Shown: positions 1 to 7,500 of the stretch, in pieces
Layout: the number at the start of each line of letters is the position of its first letter
How positions within the stretch are numbered: position 1 is the stretch's first letter
Origin: Flavobacterium sp.
GTDB taxonomy: Bacteria; Bacteroidota; Bacteroidia; Flavobacteriales; Flavobacteriaceae
NCBI GenBank assembly: GCA_030152225.1
Contig: JASLHL010000283.1
Coordinates: 1-17,806, forward strand
Length of the DNA: 17,806 nucleotides
Direction of reading: 5' to 3'
Notes under the pieces: model-generated
Seen by the model: the letters and a program-made list of their open reading frames with translations, nothing else
The model's database searches: none
Told to the model about the DNA's origin: nothing
Position numbers and translations under genes: made by a program

Positions 1-27
1 TAAGACTCTTTATTCCGATTATCCAAA
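1..27 (-). promoter_or_regulatory. Possible second leftward promoter cut by the window edge
   Basis: A second TTTG (minus strand, 24-27) follows an AT-rich tract downstream of the first leftward promoter. The window ends about 20 nt further on, with TA as the last minus-strand bases, just where a -7 box would begin. Tandem promoters of this layout are common before rRNA operons. The -7 box itself is outside the window, so this is only a suggestion. Confidence 0.3.
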
Positions 28-110
28 TTTATTTTTAAAAAATATTTTCAACCTAATCGCAAGTCTTTGCTACTGCTTTTCTATGAACGTCTGCTTGTTT
101 AATGCGGATG

Positions 111-141
111 CAAAAGTAGTACCTTTTTCGCCACTTCCAAA
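111..141 (-). promoter_or_regulatory. Strong Bacteroidota promoter firing leftward (stable-RNA type)
   Basis: On the minus strand there is a TTTG at 138-141 and a perfect -7 box TACTTTTG at 111-118, separated by exactly 19 nt, which is the canonical Bacteroidota sigma-factor spacing. The bases after the -7 box (GCATCCGCATTA on the minus strand) resemble the start regions of flavobacterial rRNA and tRNA operons. No start codon with a long open frame follows on this strand before the window edge. I infer a promoter for a stable-RNA operon or a gene lying left of the window; the target itself is not visible. Confidence 0.7.
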
Positions 142-449
142 TTATTTGTTGCTTTTTTTTCAACGAAACTCCACTTTTATTCACAACTCATTACTATAAC
201 GCACGTTAGATCGAAAAGTTTTTTTTGCTTTTTTTGTTGGCTTTTGTTTTTTGTGGGTTGCGCGGTTCGCTCGTCATGAGGTTCGTCTCCTATTTCTTGG
301 TATTCCTCTCCAACTCCCCTCCAACTCTCCCTGCACAGTTACTGGAAAAAAGGCATTTTTGTCGAAGAAGTGTTGGAGGGGAGTCGAAGCAGAGACATGC
401 AAAACAACTACAACAACCAATCACAACCTTTGTAGGAGGGTTATAAAGA
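142..449. other. Gene-poor intergenic stretch with GT-rich segment and inverted repeat
   Basis: No convincing gene is visible here. The frames open across it are low-complexity and lack protein-like composition. The stretch holds a poly-T/GT-rich block (about 213-275), an 11-bp direct duplication of a CTCCAACTCCC-type word (308-327) and a 13-bp inverted repeat (313-384). It separates the leftward promoters from the small amber-interrupted gene at 450. Confidence 0.6.
313..384. repeat. 13-bp perfect inverted repeat with 46-nt loop
   Basis: ACTCCCCTCCAAC at 313-325 is matched exactly by its reverse complement GTTGGAGGGGAGT at 372-384. The stem is unusually GC-rich for this AT-rich surrounding. 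There is no U-tract after either arm, so it is not a standard terminator. It lies about 65 bp upstream of the amber-interrupted small gene. The function is unknown; it could be an RNA structure or the remains of a mobile element's ends. Confidence 0.6.
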
Positions 450-635
450 ATGAAAAGGAAAGCGCAAAAAGTAAATCCAGCAACCAAAAAAAGAAAATAG
501 CTTTTGATCATAGGAACCTACTTATTAAGTACAATCCATATAAAGGAAGGAAATACAACTCAAGCGTCTTGGTATGGAAACTCCTTTTATATAGGTGTAG
601 GTGTTTTAGCCATATGGTTTGGTGAGGAGGACTAA
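450..635 (+). pseudogene. Small two-segment membrane protein gene interrupted by an in-frame amber codon
   Basis: ATG at 450 opens a frame of 61 codons ending in TAA at 633-635, with a single TAG at codon 17 (498-500). Before the stop the peptide is basic and Lys-rich (MKRKAQKVNPATKKRK). After it, in the same frame, comes a hydrophobic segment (LLIIGTYLLST), a polar loop and a second hydrophobic segment (FYIGVGVLAIWF) with an acidic end (GEED). A basic start followed by two hairpin membrane segments is typical of small inner-membrane proteins, and reading through the TAG gives a coherent protein. AGGAGG at 434-439 sits 10 nt before the ATG. The family is not recognised. It is most simply a gene killed by one nonsense mutation; a sequencing error or readthrough are alternatives. 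An insertion sequence begins about 50 bp downstream. Confidence 0.5.
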
Positions 636-682
636 AAATATCATCGCGTCTATATAAATTGTCCAAACATGTCGCTTTATTA

Positions 683-1719
683 ATATAACGTGAGTTCGAC
701 TTAAGCTATTAGTCTATTTTTATCAATAATGTCGTTAATAGTATGAATAGAAGGCTTTTTCGGAAAGTATGAATAAGTAATCAAAGCAGCTAACATATTT
801 GCAATAAAGTTATTGAAGGATCTGTGTCTTGTATGTTCTACTTGACACATATTTTTTAATTCATCATTTACAGTTTCAATAAGTGCTCTTTTCTTTAAAT
901 GTATTTTATCTGCCAGTAGCATCATTGAGTTCTTCATGTTTTTTTTGATTTTAGTAACTAAATGTACTCCATCGACGAACATCTGTTCAAAAAGATCTTT
1001 ACTGATATACCCTTTATCACCAAAGAATTTACCAAAAATACGTTTATGAAAATTCAATTCTTTTAAGGGCTTTCTATCATCTACATTAGCTGGAGTTAAT
1101 AAGAAATCAAGTATTTCACCGTTATCATTTATAATTAAATGAAGTTTAAATCCCATAAACCAACCTATAGAACATTGACCTTTTGTTGCAATATTCTTAA
1201 ATGTTTTATGCTGTTTTTCTCTCCTAATGTGTGATACTCTTAAAGGAGTGGAATCTATAAATGAAACCCCTGTACATTTGCCTAATCTATTAGTTTTTAA
1301 GAAGATTCCTAAAGGTATTATAACTTTCTTTTGTAGTTCTACAAAGCGATTATAAGAAACAGTTTTAGGGAATTCCTTTTGCATATGGACTTTTACATAA
1401 TCAATGTAATAATGTTTTAAACATCTGAAACCACTATCATGAAATAAGATCAAAATAGTCATTACTTCACTTGCATTAAGTGTTGACTTTCGATTACGTT
1501 TTTTCTTTGTACTATCTGATTCAATACTATGAGATTGCAAAACATTTGAATATGCTTTAAAAAATTCATCGACTTCATAATAAATTTCAGTAATTTTGTC
1601 TGTAGATAACATAGAGATAGTTTTAGTTAAATATTTGTAATTCAGAACCTTAAATATACTAATTCTATCTCTTTTTTTATAGCTTTTTTGCCTTTTCTTA
1701 TATCGAACTCACGTTATAT
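683..1719 (-). mobile_element. Complete IS982-family insertion sequence
   Basis: A single transposase gene is bracketed by perfect 17-bp terminal inverted repeats: ATATAACGTGAGTTCGA at 683-699 and its reverse complement at 1703-1719. The element is about 1.04 kb, the usual size for IS982 members, with one uninterrupted transposase frame. The exact ends are uncertain by a few bases because both flanks are AT-rich; if the element starts at ACGTGAG (688) and ends at 1714, the flanks share only TATA as a possible target duplication. It sits between the broken small membrane gene and the promoter of the M3 peptidase, and disrupts no recognisable gene by itself. It appears transposition-competent. 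Confidence 0.85.
701..1612 (-). CDS. IS982-family DDE transposase
   Basis: This 303-residue protein catalyses transposition of the surrounding element through an RNase H-fold DDE domain. Candidate catalytic acids are D120 in FIDSTPLR, D199 in FFGDKGYIS and E246 in the ALIETVNDELK helix. These contexts, especially GDKGYIS and the IETVNDELKN segment followed by a HTRHRS stretch, are typical of IS982 transposases. The N-terminal part (about 1-100) is basic and matches the DNA-binding region of the family, and the length agrees with full-length IS982 transposases. The gene fills almost the whole element, its stop lying next to one terminal repeat and its ATG about 90 bp inside the other. No frameshift or internal stop is present, so it is likely active. 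Composition is even more AT-rich than its neighbours, consistent with horizontal spread. Confidence 0.9.
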   Translation of the reverse strand: MLSTDKITEIYYEVDEFFKAYSNVLQSHSIESDSTKKKRNRKSTLNASEVMTILILFHDSGFRCLKHYYIDYVKVHMQKEFPKTVSYNRFVELQKKVIIPLGIFLKTNRLGKCTGVSFIDSTPLRVSHIRREKQHKTFKNIATKGQCSIGWFMGFKLHLIINDNGEILDFLLTPANVDDRKPLKELNFHKRIFGKFFGDKGYISKDLFEQMFVDGVHLVTKIKKNMKNSMMLLADKIHLKKRALIETVNDELKNMCQVEHTRHRSFNNFIANMLAALITYSYFPKKPSIHTINDIIDKNRLIA

Positions 1720-1786
1720 ATAATAAAAGAGAAATCTACTTATTAATGACTATACTACACAAACAACAAACCCCAAAAGCCGAACA

Positions 1787-1815
1787 ACAAATCGAAGATT
1801 CATCGAACACCAAAA
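1787..1815 (-). repeat. Copy 1 of a dispersed 29-bp intergenic repeat
   Basis: Read on the minus strand, this 29-nt stretch matches 13177-13205 on the plus strand at 27 of 29 positions, with the core TGTTCGATGAATCTTC identical. Both copies lie in non-coding, GT-rich sequence. It lies between the insertion sequence and the M3 peptidase promoter. Function unknown. Confidence 0.65.
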
Positions 1816-1879
1816 CAAAATATAAATTAGGGGAGACAAAAGCCAATCAACAAAAAAGACCAACCTCACAATATAATAC

Positions 1880-1887
1880 TATCTTTG
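1880..1887 (+). promoter_or_regulatory. -7 promoter box for the M3 peptidase gene
   Basis: TATCTTTG is a perfect Bacteroidota -7 box (TAnnTTTG) placed 29 nt before the ATG at 1917. No TTTG is seen at the -33 position, so the promoter rests on the -7 element alone. The insertion sequence ends 160 bp upstream and leaves this promoter intact. Confidence 0.55.
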
Positions 1888-1916
1888 AGTTTCATTTATT
1901 TTAAACCTTAATTATT

Positions 1917-4082
1917 ATGTACGTGAAAAAAGCTATTGTTGGAACCTTAACGGGTATCTCTTTATTCAGTGTCTCGTGTAAGCAAAATCCAGATCAAGCG
2001 GAAGCAACGGCAAATTGGGATGAGAGTAATTCTTTTTATATGGAAAGTACATTACCTTATCAAACGGCAGACTTTGAAAAGATCAAAAACAAAGATTTTA
2101 AGCCTGCTATTTTAGAAGGTATGCGCCGTCAGGTGGAAGCCATTGATCAAATCACAGCCAACACAGAGGCACCTACTTTTGAGAATACCCTTGTAGCGTT
2201 AGAAAAATCAAGTGCTTTATTCAATCGCGTCAGTGCTGTCTTCCATTTATTGGTTGGCGCGCATACCAATGATGAAATAAAAGCTATTAATCAAGAGTTA
2301 TCTCCTAAATTCGCTGCACACCGCGATGGGATCTACCTAAATGAGGCATTATTTCAAAAAGTAAAACAACTACATGACCAGCAAGCTTCTTTAGGTTTAA
2401 CAAGTGAACAAGCGCGTCTATTAGACGTATATTATCAAGAATTCGTTCGTTCAGGTGCCAATTTAAAACCTGAACAGAAAAAAACACTGAAAGCAATCAA
2501 TCAAGAATTAGCTTCCTTAACAACACAATTTGGCGATCAGCTATTGGCAGCAACAAAAGCAGGAAGTGTAACTTTCACAAAAGAAGAATTGGATGGACTT
2601 TCTTCTACTGAAATGGAAGCCTTCAAACAAGCGGATGGAACCTATGCTATCCCTTTAAATAATACGACACAACAACCAATCGCTGCCTCTTTGAACAAAA
2701 AAGAAGCTCGACAAAAATTATTTGATGCAGGTTGGAGTCGCACAGAAAAAGGAGATAACAATGATACAAGAGCAACTTTAGTGGCCATAGCTAAGAAAAG
2801 AGCTGAAAAAGCAGAATTATTGGGCTTTAAAAACTATGCTGAATGGAGTTTACAAGGCAGCATGGCTAATAAACCTGATCAAGCAAAAAAATTAATGGAT
2901 CAATTGAGTCCATATGCTGTTGGTGCAGCGACACAAGAAGCAAAAGAAATTCAAGACCTTATTAATAAAGAAGCAGATCCTTTTACTTTAACAGCTGCTG
3001 ATTGGGATTACTATGCAGAAAAAATCAGAGCCCAAAAATACGCTTTGAACCTAAATGAGGTAAAGCCGTATTTTGAAATGAATGCCGTATTGGAGAAAGG
3101 TGTGTTTTACATGGCCGAAAAACTATATGGCATCACCTTTCATGAACGCAAAGACATTCCTGTATGGCAGGAAGATGTTCGCGTTTTTGAAATATTCGAC
3201 GAAGATAAAAGTCCAATAGGCTTATTTTATGTTGACTTTTATGCACGAGAATCAAAACGCGGAGGCGCTTGGATGGGTAATCTTGTGACACAATCTAAAT
3301 TATTAAATCAAGCGCCTGTAGTATATAATGTATGCAACTACCAAAAACCTGCGGCGGGTCAACCAACACTTTTATCTCCAGATGAAGTAATTACCATGTT
3401 TCACGAATTTGGACATGGATTACATGGTTTCTTATCGGATGTTACCTACCCTACTGTTGCAGGGACAAGCGTTTCTCGTGATTTTGTAGAGCTCCCTTCC
3501 CAGTTTCACGAACATTTTGCTTTTTTACCCGAAGTTTTGACTAACTATGCTAAACACCATGAAACAGGTGAAGTAATCCCTGTTAGTTTAATCGAAAAAA
3601 TGAAAGCTGCGCAAAACTTTACTATTGGTTATGGTTTAACTGAAATCTTAAGTGCGTCGTTATTAGATATGGAATGGCATACGATTTCATCAACAACTGA
3701 AATCAAAGATGTCGCCACATTTGAACAACAAGCCTTAGCCAAATATGGCATTGATTTAGCTACTGTTCCGCCAAGATATCGTTCTTCTTTCTTCAATCAC
3801 GTATTTGGAGGCGGCTACGCAGCAGGCTACTATTCGTATACTTGGGCAGAAACACTAGACAATGATGCATTCCAATGGTTACTAGACAATGGAGGAATGA
3901 CACGTGAAAATGGTGCCATCTTTAGAGCTAAAATTTTATCCCAAGGAAATTCAAAACCATCGGATGAAATGTATCGCGAATTCAGAGGAAAAGATGCAAC
4001 GATAGATGCTTATTTAAAAATGAAAGGATTTGATCAAATAAACACGTTTAAAAAGAACGATAAAATAGATACTAAAATCTAA
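1917..4082 (+). CDS. dcp: M3-family zinc metallopeptidase, Dcp-like peptidyl-dipeptidase, lipoprotein
   Basis: This 721-residue peptidase of the thimet-oligopeptidase/peptidyl-dipeptidase family (M3) cleaves short peptides and probably releases C-terminal dipeptides. The zinc site is clear: HEFGHGLH with H496, E497 and H500, and the third ligand probably E525 in DFVELPSQ, the expected distance downstream. Further M3 landmarks are GGAWMGN and the C-terminal FFNHVFGGGYAAGYYSY stretch that shapes the substrate pocket. Unlike cytoplasmic E. coli Dcp (about 680 residues), it starts with a lipoprotein signal (basic MYVKK, a hydrophobic run, then lipobox FSVSC with the Cys at about residue 21), so it should be exported and membrane-anchored in the periplasm or outer membrane. 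The ATG at 1917 suits that signal; a GTG two codons later is possible. It is a single-gene unit with its own -7 box and a terminator right after the stop. The dcp name follows family resemblance; exact specificity is not provable. Confidence 0.92.
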   Translation: MYVKKAIVGTLTGISLFSVSCKQNPDQAEATANWDESNSFYMESTLPYQTADFEKIKNKDFKPAILEGMRRQVEAIDQITANTEAPTFENTLVALEKSSALFNRVSAVFHLLVGAHTNDEIKAINQELSPKFAAHRDGIYLNEALFQKVKQLHDQQASLGLTSEQARLLDVYYQEFVRSGANLKPEQKKTLKAINQELASLTTQFGDQLLAATKAGSVTFTKEELDGLSSTEMEAFKQADGTYAIPLNNTTQQPIAASLNKKEARQKLFDAGWSRTEKGDNNDTRATLVAIAKKRAEKAELLGFKNYAEWSLQGSMANKPDQAKKLMDQLSPYAVGAATQEAKEIQDLINKEADPFTLTAADWDYYAEKIRAQKYALNLNEVKPYFEMNAVLEKGVFYMAEKLYGITFHERKDIPVWQEDVRVFEIFDEDKSPIGLFYVDFYARESKRGGAWMGNLVTQSKLLNQAPVVYNVCNYQKPAAGQPTLLSPDEVITMFHEFGHGLHGFLSDVTYPTVAGTSVSRDFVELPSQFHEHFAFLPEVLTNYAKHHETGEVIPVSLIEKMKAAQNFTIGYGLTEILSASLLDMEWHTISSTTEIKDVATFEQQALAKYGIDLATVPPRYRSSFFNHVFGGGYAAGYYSYTWAETLDNDAFQWLLDNGGMTRENGAIFRAKILSQGNSKPSDEMYREFRGKDATIDAYLKMKGFDQINTFKKNDKIDTKI

Positions 4083-4090
4083 TTCCAATA

Positions 4091-4120
4091 AAAAAGGTCA
4101 GCGGATGCGCTGACCTTTTC
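4091..4120. terminator. Bidirectional terminator between dcp and the lipoprotein gene
   Basis: GGTCAGCG (4096-4103) pairs with CGCTGACC (4108-4115) around a GATG loop, flanked by A-tract on the left and T-tract on the right. Both strands therefore give a hairpin followed by U residues. It ends the plus-strand peptidase transcript and the converging minus-strand one whose stop codon is at 4121. Confidence 0.9.
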
Positions 4121-4675
4121 TTATTTATTCACTTCTTTGAAGCTATGAATCATTCGCTCCATTTTTTCTTTATTTTCCTCTTTCTTTTTCTTCAATGTCC
4201 AAGTCAACACTTGATAGTAATCTTCTTTCCCATCAAAAGCCGCAAAACTATAGTACACGTCTAATCCAGAAATAGTTGCTGTGAAGTTAACTCTTTTTCC
4301 TTTTAGCCCATTACTTGTCATATCTTCTAATTCGAGTTCACTCGGTTCGATAGACTCTAGTGTTGACGATAAAAGCTCCAAAGTCCCATGCGCAAACAAA
4401 GTCAAAACATCTTCTCCTTCTACAAATGCTCCTGATCGTTGAAACATCGTTTTAATCGCTTCTTTGTTTTCGTTGAGTACGATAAAATACAATTCTTCTT
4501 CGACACTTTGCAATTGAAAACTTGCTTCGCTATTCAGGTGCTTCGTTTTTTGCATCGTTGAAGGCGCTTCAATAGTGAATTTGCCAGGGTATCTCATTTC
4601 AGTATACGCCTCTTTTTTGTTACAAGCCGTTAGCAGAATAAAAAAAAGCATCAAACTTCCAATTCTCTTTATCAT
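4121..4675 (-). CDS. Small lipoprotein, possibly PsbP/Mog1-like fold
   Basis: This 184-residue protein has an N-terminal lipoprotein signal: basic MIKR, a hydrophobic run, then lipobox LLTAC with Cys18, so it should be anchored to a membrane outside the cytoplasm. The remainder alternates short strands and charged stretches. Its layout (an opening YPGKFTIEAPSTM segment and a closing YYQVLTWTLKKKKEENKEKMERMIHSF segment) recalls PsbP/DcrB/Mog1-type small lipoproteins, but I cannot assign a family with confidence and propose no function. The gene begins 37 nt after the stop of the upstream flavin oxidoreductase gene with no terminator between them, so the two probably share a transcript. It ends at the bidirectional terminator facing the M3 peptidase gene. 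Confidence 0.8.
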   Translation of the reverse strand: MIKRIGSLMLFFILLTACNKKEAYTEMRYPGKFTIEAPSTMQKTKHLNSEASFQLQSVEEELYFIVLNENKEAIKTMFQRSGAFVEGEDVLTLFAHGTLELLSSTLESIEPSELELEDMTSNGLKGKRVNFTATISGLDVYYSFAAFDGKEDYYQVLTWTLKKKKEENKEKMERMIHSFKEVNK

Positions 4676-4712
4676 AGTCTTTTGATTTTAAGAAACAAAA
4701 ATACACACAAAA

Positions 4713-5720
4713 TTAAATACGTGCCAAATCTTGCATCACTTCAGCGAATAATTTCATACTATATTTTCGCTTTTCATAATCATAAATTGGTGTGGTAATC
4801 ATTAATTCGTCTACTTCCAACACTTCACAAAAGCGATTGAGTTCTGGTAACATCTCTTCTTTTGTTCCAATAAATGAACAAGCTGTCATATTGTAAACTG
4901 CTGCTTCTTCTTGTACGGTCCAAACTCCTTGCATGGATTCGATCGGCGGTTGAAGTGGTTTTCTATCATTTCGAATAATTCCCAAAAACATACGATAAAA
5001 CGAAGTGGCCAATTGCTCTGCTTCATGGGTTGAATCAGCTAGGATTGCATTGACACAAGGCATGAAGTAAGGTTTCTCTAATTGAGCAGAAGGCTTGAAA
5101 TTATTTCGATAGATTTTTCCTGCCATTTGAATTTGATCAGGGGCAAAATGACTAGCAAAAGCATAGGGCAATCCCAATTCTGCGGCCAAATACGCACTAT
5201 CTGTACTCGAGCCCAAAATCCAAAATGGAACATCCAATCCTTCTCCGGGAAAAGCTCTTACTTTCGCTTCTGCATTGGTTGCACTAAAAAAGGTTTTCAA
5301 CTCTTGTATTTGCTGTGGAAAGAAGTTCGCACTCATCGTATCATTTCTTCTCAAGGCCATAGCAGTTACCTGATCTGTCCCTGGCGCTCTTCCCAACCCC
5401 AAATCAATTCGATTGGGATATAGTGATTCTAAAGTTCCGAATTGTTCCGCAATAACTAATGGAGGGTGATTGGGCAACATTATTCCCCCAGAGCCTACTC
5501 TAATTTTTGCTGTTCCTCCAGCGACATAACCGATCAAAACGGCTGTAGCTGAACTTGCAATATGCGGCATATTGTGGTGTTCGGCTAGCCAAAATCGTTT
5601 ATACTCCAGCTCTTCTGCATGCTGCGCAGTAGCTAATACATTATTTAATGTCTCTTTCGTTGATTTCTCTGCCCCAATGACAGCTAAATCCAAGAAAGAG
5701 AACGGTATATTTTTAATCAT
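4713..5720 (-). CDS. Luciferase-like flavin-dependent oxidoreductase (LLM class)
   Basis: This 335-residue protein belongs to the bacterial-luciferase-like family of FMN/F420-type oxidoreductases, closest in feel to the MsnO8/YhbW group. Landmarks in order are [12 protein letters not shown] near the start, [10 protein letters not shown] (about 44-53), the [23 protein letters not shown] segment, and [13 protein letters not shown], followed by a short [27 protein letters not shown] stretch typical of the (beta/alpha)8 barrel. The substrate cannot be told from sequence. The frame stays open upstream to a TTG at 5766-5768, but I prefer the ATG at 5718-5720: the extra 16 residues are not family-like, while [14 protein letters not shown] is the usual start. 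The small lipoprotein gene follows 37 nt downstream. It is probably cytoplasmic, since no signal peptide is seen from the chosen start. Confidence 0.88.
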   Translation of the reverse strand: MIKNIPFSFLDLAVIGAEKSTKETLNNVLATAQHAEELEYKRFWLAEHHNMPHIASSATAVLIGYVAGGTAKIRVGSGGIMLPNHPPLVIAEQFGTLESLYPNRIDLGLGRAPGTDQVTAMALRRNDTMSANFFPQQIQELKTFFSATNAEAKVRAFPGEGLDVPFWILGSSTDSAYLAAELGLPYAFASHFAPDQIQMAGKIYRNNFKPSAQLEKPYFMPCVNAILADSTHEAEQLATSFYRMFLGIIRNDRKPLQPPIESMQGVWTVQEEAAVYNMTACSFIGTKEEMLPELNRFCEVLEVDELMITTPIYDYEKRKYSMKLFAEVMQDLARI

Positions 5721-5839
5721 AATACTTAAACTTGTGAAATAATTATTGCAAGCTATTAAAGTAATCAATAAAAAAATAAAACACTAGTGCGATAGAAATA
5801 GTTTAACATATACAACTAGTCTCTTCAGTGCATGAAAAT

Positions 5840-5873
5840 AAAAAGGCCCATTCACTCTGGAACGGACCTTTTT
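5840..5873 (-). terminator. Terminator after xpt
   Basis: The left arm at 5840-5853 (A-tract, GGCCCATTC) and the right arm at 5860-5873 (GAACGGACC, T-tract) enclose a 6-nt loop. As minus-strand RNA the stem pairs completely with two G-U wobbles; as plus-strand RNA those positions become A-C mismatches. This tells the direction: it terminates the minus-strand xpt transcript, whose stop is 3 nt away. Confidence 0.85.
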
Positions 5874-5876
5874 ATC

Positions 5877-6443
5877 TTATCTGATTGTAATAGTACAATT
5901 TGACAAATCGTCGATGATCGCTAAAGATTCTACGCGAACGCCTTTTTCTTCTAACAACGTACGCCCCTGTTGAAAGGCTTTTTCGATGATGAATCCCATA
6001 CCCACTAAATTTGCACCAGATTGTTCAATGAGATCTAACACTCCCACTGCTGCATTACCATAGGCTAAAAAATCATCTACAAAAAGAACATTGTCTTCTG
6101 GTGTAAGGAAATCATTGCTGATCACTACGTCATAGGTTCTGTCTTTGGTAAACGAATGAATTTGGGTGTGCAACATATTCTCCATTGTACTGGGCTTCTT
6201 TTTCTTGGCGAACACAACAGGTAGATTGAGTAAATATCCTGTCATAATTGCCGGTGCAATTCCACTTGCTTCAATAGTCATAATCTTGTTGACATTGGTA
6301 GCAGCAAATCGACGGACAAATTCCACACCAATAGATTTCATTAAAACAGGATCCATTTGGTGATTGATAAAGCTATCTACTTTTAAAATTCCTCCTTCAA
6401 AACATCGTCCATCTTGAAGAATACGCTGACGTAATAATTCCAT
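5877..6443 (-). CDS. xpt: Xanthine phosphoribosyltransferase
   Basis: This 188-residue cytoplasmic enzyme salvages xanthine by joining it to PRPP to form XMP. The PRPP-binding signature of type I phosphoribosyltransferases is plain: [14 protein letters not shown] at about 119-132. Other features are the opening [33 protein letters not shown] region seen in Xpt proteins and the IEASGIAPA loop (58-65), which contributes to the active site. Length matches B. subtilis Xpt (194). Unlike the Bacillus gene, no purine riboswitch is recognisable in the 150 bp upstream. The gene stands alone, with a hairpin before it that ends the methyltransferase transcript and another right after it. No clear TAnnTTTG box was found ahead of the ATG, so how it is transcribed is unresolved. 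Confidence 0.93.
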   Translation of the reverse strand: MELLRQRILQDGRCFEGGILKVDSFINHQMDPVLMKSIGVEFVRRFAATNVNKIMTIEASGIAPAIMTGYLLNLPVVFAKKKKPSTMENMLHTQIHSFTKDRTYDVVISNDFLTPEDNVLFVDDFLAYGNAAVGVLDLIEQSGANLVGMGFIIEKAFQQGRTLLEEKGVRVESLAIIDDLSNCTITIR

Positions 6444-6472
6444 TTTTTGTGTGTTGTTGTCTATGAATAAAT

Positions 6473-6498
6473 AAAGGAGATCGTACTAAATCTCCTTT
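6473..6498 (-). terminator. Hairpin between methyltransferase gene and xpt
   Basis: AAAGGAGAT (6473-6481) and ATCTCCTTT (6490-6498) form a perfect 9-bp stem with an 8-nt loop, and a U-rich run follows on the minus strand. It lies about 100 nt past the methyltransferase stop and 30 nt before the xpt ATG. It most likely terminates the methyltransferase transcript; a role as an attenuator in an xpt leader is the alternative. Confidence 0.7.
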
Positions 6499-6596
6499 TG
6501 GTAAATATAAATGCGAAGTTATAATAATATCCATACGTTTACAAAATTCACAAACGCATTCTTTCAAAACAAGAGCATGGGATCATTTAGGTCTTC

Positions 6597-7253
6597 CTAT
6601 TTCTTGCCCCTTAGTACGACAAATGGTCGAATAACTTTATTCCCTAATTTATCTAGGGTATTTTCGATGTATTGCCAACGTTCAACATGGCTGTAACCGA
6701 TATTGGTCATGATTCGAATTAACCATTCTGTCCTGTAAAAGTGAAAAACATCTTCCTTAGCAAACGGTTGCTGTTGAGCAAAATCCTCTCGAATATAAGA
6801 CAATGCTATGCTCCCTCCTGGTTTTAGTACGCGATAAATCTCGGTAAAATACTTCACTGGATCATTCCAAAAATAAACGGTATTTACTGAAAAACAATGA
6901 TTAAAGACTTTATCAGCATAGGGAAGGACATTTAATTCTTGTGCCAATGTCAAATCAATTTGTTCTTGTGGCAAAGAATCTTTTACCTTAACTGCCATTT
7001 CCAACATCAGTGCGGATATTTCAATTCCTGAATACTGAATGTCTGGAGCACTTGAAAAAATATAAGGTAAGTGTTTCCCACTTCCGAATCCAATTTCTAA
7101 AACAGCGTCCTTTTGATAAAGTTGCAACCGATCTACTGTTTTGTAAATCATATTGCTATTTGATTTAAACATTACTTCTGCCAACTCCTCTCCTGCCTCT
7201 CCTGACGGACATCGCAGTTGATTTGCAACCTCATTTAAATCTAAATTACTCAT
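6597..7253 (-). CDS. Class I SAM-dependent methyltransferase
   Basis: This 218-residue protein has the Rossmann-type methyltransferase core. Motif I is VLEIGFGSGKHLPYI (51-65, SAM-binding glycine loop), an acidic residue follows in IQYSGIEIS (motif II), PYADKVFNHCFSVNTVYFW covers the motif IV region, and EIYRVLKPGGSIALSYI is the typical post-IV strand of Methyltransf_11 proteins. The N-terminal segment LRCPSGEAGEELAEVM is conserved in a subgroup acting on small molecules, but the substrate cannot be read from sequence. It is probably cytoplasmic. A perfect -7 box lies 17 nt upstream, so it is transcribed on its own, and a hairpin follows. No neighbour suggests a pathway. Confidence 0.88.
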   Translation of the reverse strand: MSNLDLNEVANQLRCPSGEAGEELAEVMFKSNSNMIYKTVDRLQLYQKDAVLEIGFGSGKHLPYIFSSAPDIQYSGIEISALMLEMAVKVKDSLPQEQIDLTLAQELNVLPYADKVFNHCFSVNTVYFWNDPVKYFTEIYRVLKPGGSIALSYIREDFAQQQPFAKEDVFHFYRTEWLIRIMTNIGYSHVERWQYIENTLDKLGNKVIRPFVVLRGKK

Positions 7254-7269
7254 TCCTTTTAATTTTGCT

Positions 7270-7277
7270 CAAAGATA
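7270..7277 (-). promoter_or_regulatory. -7 promoter box for the methyltransferase gene
   Basis: TATCTTTG on the minus strand is a perfect TAnnTTTG box. The predicted start of transcription leaves a leader of only about 10 nt before the ATG at 7253. The -33 region shows only a weak TATG-like match. Confidence 0.5.
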
Positions 7278-7354
7278 ACTATTTAGAATGAGTCCACATA
7301 ACATTCTATCACTTTATTTTCTCTTCTCAACACAAAAAAATGACTGATAAACGA

Positions 7355-7383
7355 AAAACCCCGAAATGCGATTTCGGGGTTTT
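7355..7383 (-). terminator. Terminator after the HmuY-like gene
   Basis: AAAACCCCGAAAT (7355-7367) and ATTTCGGGGTTTT (7371-7383) form a perfect 13-bp stem with a GCG loop. The stem is symmetrical, so it could act on either strand. The only transcript arriving is the minus-strand HmuY-like gene, which stops at 7501, about 118 nt before it. Confidence 0.85.
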
Positions 7384-7500
7384 CCTAACAAAAATAAACT
7401 AACAACTCAATAAAGAACAAATACAAAAAGCTATTTGCCATTCGATTGAATTCAACATATAGAGTGCGACAACTAACCCCTATATACTCTTCTATATTTT

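Noticed and set aside
313..384. Integron attC site
   Set aside because: The arms resemble the general layout, but the core would need GTTRRRY; here it is GTTGGAG, and no integrase or cassette gene is present.
251..625. Open frame of 124 codons on the plus strand
   Set aside because: Its translation is low-complexity and compositionally odd, and it overlaps in another frame the more protein-like amber-interrupted gene at 450-635.
677..1726. Longer target-site duplication around the IS982 element
   Set aside because: Both flanks are AT-rich and no convincing repeat longer than TATA matches in direct orientation.
5721..5768. Longer start of the luciferase-like oxidoreductase at a TTG
   Set aside because: The extra 16 residues have no family resemblance and the ATG at 5718-5720 gives the usual start.
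6444..6596. Purine riboswitch ahead of xpt
   Set aside because: No conserved three-way-junction motifs could be found; the only structure is a short hairpin best explained as the methyltransferase terminator.
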